From positions 1-11,408 of the forward strand of contig JAFGTK010000321.1 in the NCBI GenBank assembly GCA_016934135.1: DNA of 11,408 nt, read 5' to 3'. Shown one piece after another: positions 7,394 through 11,408 of this stretch. A model generated the notes under the pieces. That model was given only the letters and a program-made list of their open reading frames with translations, was not told the origin of the DNA and did no database searches. The DNA is from Deltaproteobacteria bacterium (GTDB lineage Bacteria; Desulfobacterota; Desulfomonilia; UBA1062). The position numbers were made by a program, and so were the translations under genes. Each line of letters opens with the position of its first letter. The stretch's first letter is position 1.

Positions 7394-7408
7394 GGATATC
7401 TAATATCC
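7394..7408. promoter_or_regulatory. GGATAT-CTA-ATATCC inverted repeat beside the dehydrogenase -35 box
   Basis: A perfect 6-3-6 inverted repeat that ends exactly where the TTGACA at 7409 begins. Another ATATCC half lies at 7221-7226. An operator or activator site is plausible; which protein binds it is unknown. Confidence 0.4.
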
Positions 7409-7437
7409 TTGACAACAAAAAACCCAAGGTATAAAAG
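7409..7437 (+). promoter_or_regulatory. predicted promoter of the acyl-CoA dehydrogenase operon
   Basis: TTGACA (7409-7414) is followed by TATAAA (7430-7435, spacer 15) or TAAAAG (7432-7437, spacer 17). ACCCAAGGTATAA (7422-7434), nearly the same as the sequence over the tetR -10, fills the spacer and -10. AGTTA is repeated 10 bases apart just downstream (7436-7440, 7446-7450). Confidence 0.5.
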
Positions 7438-7504
7438 TTACTGATAGTTAAATAACCAACTCGAAGTAGCATATTTGTTTAAGATGTAAAAAAGGAGGAT
7501 GTGC

Positions 7505-8656
7505 ATGGATTTCAGCCTGACACAAGAGCAGAAAATTTTCCGGGATACCCTGTACCGCTTTGGGCGGGATGAGATCGCGCCGTTGTGCGAAGAGGCAGAC
7601 CTCAGGGGCGAATTCAGTTTCGATATCTGGAACAGGCTTGGCGAAATGGGTGTGTTGGGGCTGCCGCTGCCCGAGAAGTATGGAGGGGCAGGGGCTGATA
7701 TCGTGACCTGCTGCCTGGCAGGAGAGGCACTCGGGCATGCCGGTGTCGATGGAGGCAGCCTGCTGGCATGGGGAGCCCATACTTATCTGTGCGCCTGCAA
7801 TATCCTCGATTTCGGAAATGATGAGCAGAGACAGAAATATCTTCCCAGGCTTGCGACCGGTGAATGGATCGGATGCATGGGGCTGACCGAGCCGGGTTCG
7901 GGTTCGGATGCAGCCTCCATGAGGACCACAGCAACCAGGAAGGGGGATAGCTATATACTCAATGGGTCGAAAACCTTTATAACCAATGCCCCGGTAGCAG
8001 ATCTCTTTGTCGTGTTCGCCAATGTGGATCGGTCCAGAAAGCACGAGGGCATTACAGCCTTTATCATTGAAAAAGGTACACCAGGGCTTTCCACAGGCAA
8101 ACCGTTCCACAAGATGGGGTGCAGATGCTCATCGACATCTGAGGTGTTCCTTGAAGACTGCGAGGTGCCACAGGAGAACGTTCTCGGCGGCGAGGGGGGA
8201 GGCTGGCTAATAGCGCTCAGCGGTGTCGAGTGGGACCGCTGTACCCTGTTGTCGCCCATGCTAGGGGCAGCAATCAACAATCTGGATTCCTGCGCACGCT
8301 ATGCAAATGATCGGCATCAGTTCGGCCGTCCCATCAGGGAATTTCAGGCAATACAGCATCGGATCGCCGATATGAAGGTCTTCATCGAGGCTGCACGGCT
8401 CGCCATATTCCGGGTTGCATCGGCAAAAGACAACGGCACCATGCTCAATCCCCTGCAGGCAGCGGTCAGCAAGGTCTATGCAGGAGACAGGGGGTTTGAG
8501 ATGGCTTCCGAAGCTGTCCAGGTATTCGGAGGGTATGGGTTCATGCACGAGTACCCTGTGGAGAGGAATTTCCGTGATTCCAAGCTTGCTGCAATCGGCG
8601 GGGGAACATCGGATATCATGCGCATGATCGTATCCCGGATCATGCTGATGCAATGA
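7505..8656 (+). CDS. acyl-CoA dehydrogenase without the usual C-terminal catalytic Glu
   Basis: A 383-residue FAD flavoenzyme that should form a 2,3-enoyl-CoA and pass electrons to ETF. The full ACAD fold is present: N-terminal helices from MDFSLTQEQ, the middle beta domain with GLTEPGSGSD (127-135) and the FITNA strand, and the C-terminal helical domain with RHQFGRPIREFQ (270-281) and EAVQVFGGYGF (336-346). Short- and medium-chain enzymes place the base Glu before GTSE; here the segment reads AAIGGGTSD and Gly366 fills that place, as in isovaleryl- and long-chain enzymes, whose base is a Glu on helix G. The aligned helix-G residue appears to be D244 (SGVEWDR), with E242 two residues away. 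An ATG at 7499 touches the AAGGAGG (7492-7498), so the ATG at 7505, 6 bases away, is the better start. The next dehydrogenase follows after 16 bases. Substrate unknown; isovaleryl- or citronellyl-like is a guess from context. Confidence 0.93.
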   Translation: MDFSLTQEQKIFRDTLYRFGRDEIAPLCEEADLRGEFSFDIWNRLGEMGVLGLPLPEKYGGAGADIVTCCLAGEALGHAGVDGGSLLAWGAHTYLCACNILDFGNDEQRQKYLPRLATGEWIGCMGLTEPGSGSDAASMRTTATRKGDSYILNGSKTFITNAPVADLFVVFANVDRSRKHEGITAFIIEKGTPGLSTGKPFHKMGCRCSSTSEVFLEDCEVPQENVLGGEGGGWLIALSGVEWDRCTLLSPMLGAAINNLDSCARYANDRHQFGRPIREFQAIQHRIADMKVFIEAARLAIFRVASAKDNGTMLNPLQAAVSKVYAGDRGFEMASEAVQVFGGYGFMHEYPVERNFRDSKLAAIGGGTSDIMRMIVSRIMLMQ

Positions 8657-8672
8657 TATACGGAGGTATAAA

Positions 8673-9833
8673 ATGGATTATCAGCTGACAGACAACCAAA
8701 GAGAATTTCAGAAAGACCTGGCGGGATTTCTTCAGGAAAGGATCGCTCCAAGGGCAGGCGGGTTCGAAGACTGTCCCCGTGGCGAGATAAACGACCGCAT
8801 GCGGGAAAATCTCAAAATCCTCTCTTCCCGGAATTTCCTCGGTACGGGTATCAATGACGATTCGCTTGATCTGGTCATGATATATCTGGCCGGAGAGGAG
8901 ATCTCCAGGGCCTGCGCTTCTACATTTCTATCGGCACGATCCAGTGCATTCATGTGCGGTGGCGCGCTTGCCCTGTTCGGCAGCCCTGAACAGAAGAAAA
9001 AGCATCTCGGCAGACTGCTGAGTGCCGATGAGATCGGTGCGATTGCATATACCGAGGAAGATGCCGGCTCTGACATCAGCTCAATCACCACGTCGGCGCG
9101 AAGAGACGGACAGGACTGGCTTGTAAACGGAGATAAGAACATTGTGGTCAATGCCCCTATAGCAGATGTGTTCCTGGTCCTGGCATTGACAGACCCTGAT
9201 GGCGGCATAGAAAAGGGCATGAGCCTTTTCCTGGTAGAAAAAGACAGCCCGGGGTTAACAGTGGGGGCATCGGTTGAGACAATGGGCATGCGCGGCGTTC
9301 CCATGGCCTCTGTCGAGTTCAAAAACTGCAGGGCCTCAGAATTGATGGGAGAAAAGCCGGGCAAAGGATACCAGCAGCTGAAAACGCTCATGACCATGGG
9401 ATGCATCAGCATCACGTCACTGTGTGTCGGTATCGGTACAGCCTGTATGGAGATCTCCACTCAGCATGCAAGACAGCGCCGGGCATTTGGCCGGCAGATA
9501 GGCAAGTTCCAGGACATCGGGTTCAAGCTCTCCGACATGTTCACTTATAATGACCTTGGAAGGATGCTGGGGCTCAGGGCTGCATGGGCAATCAATACAC
9601 ATGAGGATGATGCAGGGGTGAGCGCAGCCTGTGCAAAACTCTTTGCAGGCGAGGCAGTCACCAGTATCGTGAACTGGGGCATGCAGATCTTTGCCGGTCA
9701 TGGATACATCAGGGGGAGTGATATCGAGCGGCTCTACCGTGATGCCAGGTTCGCCGGGATCTGCGAAGGCACTTCCGAGATTCAGCGGGCACTGATCTCA
9801 ACGCATGAACTGGACAGGTTCAAGCAGGTCTGA
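8673..9833 (+). CDS. acyl-CoA dehydrogenase, canonical Glu present
   Basis: Second ACAD of the operon, 386 residues, FAD-dependent, oxidising an acyl-CoA to an enoyl-CoA. Domains run as usual: MDYQLTDNQREF at the N-terminus, AYTEEDAGSD (125-134) in the flavin/substrate region, RRAFGRQIGKFQ (269-280) and IFAGHGYIRGSDIERLYRD in the C-terminal domain. ICEGTSEIQR (363-372) carries E365 at the standard short/medium-chain catalytic position, in contrast to the preceding enzyme. Some segments are unusual for the family, such as FEDCPRGEINDRMREN (31-46) and an MTMGCISITSL stretch (241-250) at helix G, so it may serve a special substrate. The start is fixed by GGAGG (8662-8666), 6 bases before the ATG. 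It is 16 bases behind the first dehydrogenase, so the pair is surely co-transcribed and may act on successive intermediates. Confidence 0.93.
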   Translation: MDYQLTDNQREFQKDLAGFLQERIAPRAGGFEDCPRGEINDRMRENLKILSSRNFLGTGINDDSLDLVMIYLAGEEISRACASTFLSARSSAFMCGGALALFGSPEQKKKHLGRLLSADEIGAIAYTEEDAGSDISSITTSARRDGQDWLVNGDKNIVVNAPIADVFLVLALTDPDGGIEKGMSLFLVEKDSPGLTVGASVETMGMRGVPMASVEFKNCRASELMGEKPGKGYQQLKTLMTMGCISITSLCVGIGTACMEISTQHARQRRAFGRQIGKFQDIGFKLSDMFTYNDLGRMLGLRAAWAINTHEDDAGVSAACAKLFAGEAVTSIVNWGMQIFAGHGYIRGSDIERLYRDARFAGICEGTSEIQRALISTHELDRFKQV

Positions 9834-10092
9834 GGGCTTTGATCGATCTGCACATGTGCTTAAGGTGAATGAGTTAGTATACTGAGTTCAGATATGATTA
9901 TTGCAGTCAATGACAGCTCATGGCCAAAATATGTAGGAGCGCCTTCAGGCGCGACAACAGTCACGGCAGGCTTAGGCGCGGTCGCCGCTTCTACAGGGGT
10001 ATTTTGGAATATGGTTTTTCAATCAGAAGATTCCCCGCAGCTTGCTATGGGGATACATTATTTAACAATCTGACAAGAGAGGGTTTTAAGCG
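9834..10092. other. 259-base gap between dehydrogenase 2 and the carboxyltransferase
   Basis: It holds a REP/REPIN-like element (9932-9995), a 10-base palindrome GCACATGTGC (9850-9859), and TCCCC-N12-GGGGA near 10032-10053. A TATGAT at 9893-9898 lacks a matching -35. No terminator with a T-run and no gene were found, so read-through into the carboxyltransferase is likely. Confidence 0.4.
9932..9995. repeat. REPIN-like pair of inverted REP sequences
   Basis: The left half begins TGTAGGAGCG and forms a hairpin GCGCC-TTCA-GGCGC (9939-9952) followed by GAC. The right half, read on the minus strand from 9995, begins TGTAGAAGCGGCGAC. The two heads match at 9 of 10 positions and point inward, making a 64-base inverted pair. 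REP sequences of this GTAGGAGCG...CGCGAC kind are known from many proteobacteria, lie between genes and are thought to be moved by RAYT transposases. No RAYT gene is in the window. Confidence 0.6.
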
Positions 10093-11408
10093 ATGGATGT
10101 GATTGAGAGTAAGATCGATACTGCATCGGATGAATACCGTAAGAATTACGAGTCCATGGAGGCCCTGGTAAGCGATCTGAAGGAGCAGCTGAGGATCGCA
10201 CGGGAAGAGCGCTCTGAAAAGGCCAGGGCGCGTATTGCGGCCCAGGGAAAACTGCCGACACGGAAGAAGCTGGATCTGCTGCTCGACCGCAATACGGCGT
10301 TTCTGGAGATAGCCCCGCTTGCAGCCCGCGGCATGTATGACGGCAAGGTTCACTCAGCCGGGATGATCGCAGGCATAGGCATGGTAGAGGGCAAAGAGGT
10401 GCTGGTTTGTGTGGGCGACCCCACCATAAAGGGGGGGGCCGTATATCCCATGGGTGTGAAAAAGAATCTCAGACTCCAGAGAATCTGCATGGAGAACCGG
10501 CTTCCCATGATAAATCTGCTCGATTCCGCCGGGGCTTATCTGCCGCTCCAGTCAGAGATTTTCCCGGATATCGATGACGGAGGCAGGATCTTCTACAACC
10601 AGGCCATCATTTCGAAGATGGGTATCCCGCAGATTACCGCCGTTATGGGCCTGTGCACAGCCGGCGGGGCATACGTCCCTGCCATGTCGGAAGAGGTCGT
10701 GCATGTGAAGGGAACAGGCGCCATCTTCCTTGGCGGTCCGCCTCTGGTCAAGGCTGCCACGGGTGAGGAGGTAACTGCTGACCAACTGGGCGGGGCCGAG
10801 GTGCACTGCATTGAATCCGGGGTCTCGGATCACTTTGCAGAGGACGATGCCCATGCAATTTCCATCGTGCGCAAGATCATAAGAAATCTTCCAAAAAACG
10901 AAAAGGCAAGGCTGTCTGTGAGAAAGCCTGTTCCTCCTCTGTATGACCCCAAAGAGCTCTATGGAGTTGTAAGCAGGGAATTGAGAACCCCCTACGATGT
11001 GCGGGAAGTGATAGCGCGCCTAGTGGACGGAAGCGAATTCCTGGAATTCAAGGAGCTCTACGGCCCAACGCTGGTAACAGGCTTTGCCTATATTCACGGC
11101 TATCCAGTGGGCATCCTGGGGAACAACGGGATTCTCTTCTCCAACAGTTCGCTCAAGGCAACCCAGTTTATCCAGCTGTGCGACCGCCGCAAGATCCCCC
11201 TGCTGTTCCTGCAGAACATCAACGGTTATATTATCGGCAGGGAATACGAGCGTCTCGGGATCACCAAGGACGGACACAAGATGGTCAATGCGGTTTCCAC
11301 CGCGACCGTGCCGAAATTCACGGTGATCGTGGGTGCATCGTTCGGTGCAGGCAACTACGGCATGTGTGGCAGGGCATATTCTCCCAGGTTTTTGTGGATG
11401 TGGCCGAA
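10093..11408 (+). CDS. acyl-CoA carboxylase carboxyltransferase (beta) subunit, methylcrotonyl/geranyl-CoA carboxylase type (3' partial)
   Basis: Carboxyltransferase subunit of a biotin-dependent acyl-CoA carboxylase, moving the carboxyl group from carboxybiotin to an enoyl-CoA. 438 codons are visible; the family is about 535, so roughly the last 100 are missing. It aligns along its whole length with MCC beta subunits: N-terminal IESKIDTASDEYRKN, FLEIAPLAARGMYDG, DPTIKGGAVYP (109-119), CTAGGAYVPAM (188-198), FLGGPPLVKAATGEEV (212-227), YDVREVIARLVDGSEF (301-316), LFLQNINGY (371-379) and GAGNYGMCGRAYSPRFLWMWP (418-438). Propionyl-CoA carboxylase is less likely, as these stretches are MCC/GCC-like. 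Gly163 stands where MCC sequences I recall have Phe (HFGR; here DGGR). GAGGG (10079-10083) lies 9 bases before the ATG. The biotin carboxylase partner should be downstream. An 8-G run near 10431-10438 keeps the frame (KGGA). Confidence 0.92.
   Translation, partial: MDVIESKIDTASDEYRKNYESMEALVSDLKEQLRIAREERSEKARARIAAQGKLPTRKKLDLLLDRNTAFLEIAPLAARGMYDGKVHSAGMIAGIGMVEGKEVLVCVGDPTIKGGAVYPMGVKKNLRLQRICMENRLPMINLLDSAGAYLPLQSEIFPDIDDGGRIFYNQAIISKMGIPQITAVMGLCTAGGAYVPAMSEEVVHVKGTGAIFLGGPPLVKAATGEEVTADQLGGAEVHCIESGVSDHFAEDDAHAISIVRKIIRNLPKNEKARLSVRKPVPPLYDPKELYGVVSRELRTPYDVREVIARLVDGSEFLEFKELYGPTLVTGFAYIHGYPVGILGNNGILFSNSSLKATQFIQLCDRRKIPLLFLQNINGYIIGREYERLGITKDGHKMVNAVSTATVPKFTVIVGASFGAGNYGMCGRAYSPRFLWMWP

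Larger units (their letters stand above)
7112..7504. other. 393-base divergent regulatory gap between tetR and the dehydrogenase operon
   Basis: It holds the two divergent promoters, a 13-base sequence shared by them (7152-7164 on minus, 7422-7434 on plus) and an inverted repeat at 7394-7408. A second TTGACA on the minus strand (7216-7211) with TATAGA 18 bases on is a possible extra tetR promoter. The middle (about 7220-7390) shows no gene: only very short frames such as a 16-codon one near 7354-7404. No known RNA was recognised. Confidence 0.5.

Noticed and set aside
7448..8110. 220-codon minus-strand frame opposite dehydrogenase 1, and a similar 242-codon one at 8732-9460
   Set aside because: Both are antisense to strongly conserved dehydrogenase genes, show no domain, and carry Cys/His/Pro- or Ser-rich composition typical of shadow frames.
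7505..8656. Dehydrogenase 1 as a cyclohex-1-ene-1-carboxyl-CoA (1,4-eliminating) dehydrogenase
   Set aside because: Those enzymes, as I recall, use an Asp near residue 91 as base; here that region reads WGAHTYL with no Asp.
9850..9859. GCACATGTGC palindrome after dehydrogenase 2 as a terminator
   Set aside because: It has no loop room for a stable hairpin and no T-run; a 10-base palindrome is expected by chance now and then.
9920..10102. 60-codon plus-strand frame between dehydrogenase 2 and the carboxyltransferase
   Set aside because: It runs through the REPIN-like hairpins and into the next gene in another frame, with no ribosome binding site and no family resemblance.
10431..10438. Run of eight G as a frameshift
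   Set aside because: The frame continues correctly on both sides as the conserved KGGA motif of the carboxyltransferase.

Overview
The window looks like chromosomal DNA of an anaerobic, acyl-CoA-metabolising bacterium, most likely a deltaproteobacterium in the old sense (Desulfobacterota, for example a syntroph or sulfate reducer). This is an inference from gene content: a serA-purA pair next to a small FmdB-type zinc ribbon, a c-di-GMP-binding PilZ protein, several acyl-CoA enzymes and a TetR regulator, with mid-range GC by eye. No rRNA, tRNA, CRISPR array, integrase or transposase was seen. Both ends cut a gene.

Layout. (1) 1-1001 (+): 3' part of a nucleotide-sugar epimerase of the UDP-glucuronate 4-epimerase type. 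(2) 989-2947 (-): a crotonase-family gene carrying the three acidic residues of dienoyl-CoA isomerase, followed downstream by a protein with two PilZ domains; the PilZ gene overlaps the epimerase tail to tail by 13 bases. (3) 3129-3317 (+): an FmdB-like zinc ribbon, ending at a bidirectional terminator shared with purA. (4) 6251-3357 (-): serA then purA, 27 bases apart, a housekeeping pair. (5) 7111-6446 (-): a TetR regulator, divergent from (6) 7505-11408 (+): two adjacent acyl-CoA dehydrogenase genes and the first 438 codons of a carboxyltransferase of the 3-methylcrotonyl/geranyl-CoA carboxylase beta type. A 259-base gap between the second dehydrogenase and the carboxyltransferase holds a REP/REPIN-like inverted repeat pair.

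How the parts fit. Dehydrogenase, dehydrogenase, carboxyltransferase suggests oxidation of a beta-methyl-branched acyl-CoA followed by biotin-dependent carboxylation of the methyl-branched enoyl-CoA, as in leucine (Liu) or acyclic terpene (Atu) catabolism. The biotin carboxylase, hydratase and lyase partners would have to lie right of the window. The TetR protein is the obvious candidate regulator: the tetR promoter and the dehydrogenase promoter share a near-identical 13-base sequence, ACCYAWGGTATAA, overlapping both -10 regions.

Most interesting points: the shared operator candidate; the first dehydrogenase lacks the usual C-terminal catalytic glutamate and has Asp where helix-G enzymes have Glu; a Gly in the carboxyltransferase where remembered MCC sequences have Phe; the REPIN-like element; and a PilZ / YcgR-like / PilZ architecture. 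Nothing here is clearly a wholly new system; the acyl-CoA cluster is the best candidate for a pathway with an unassigned substrate.
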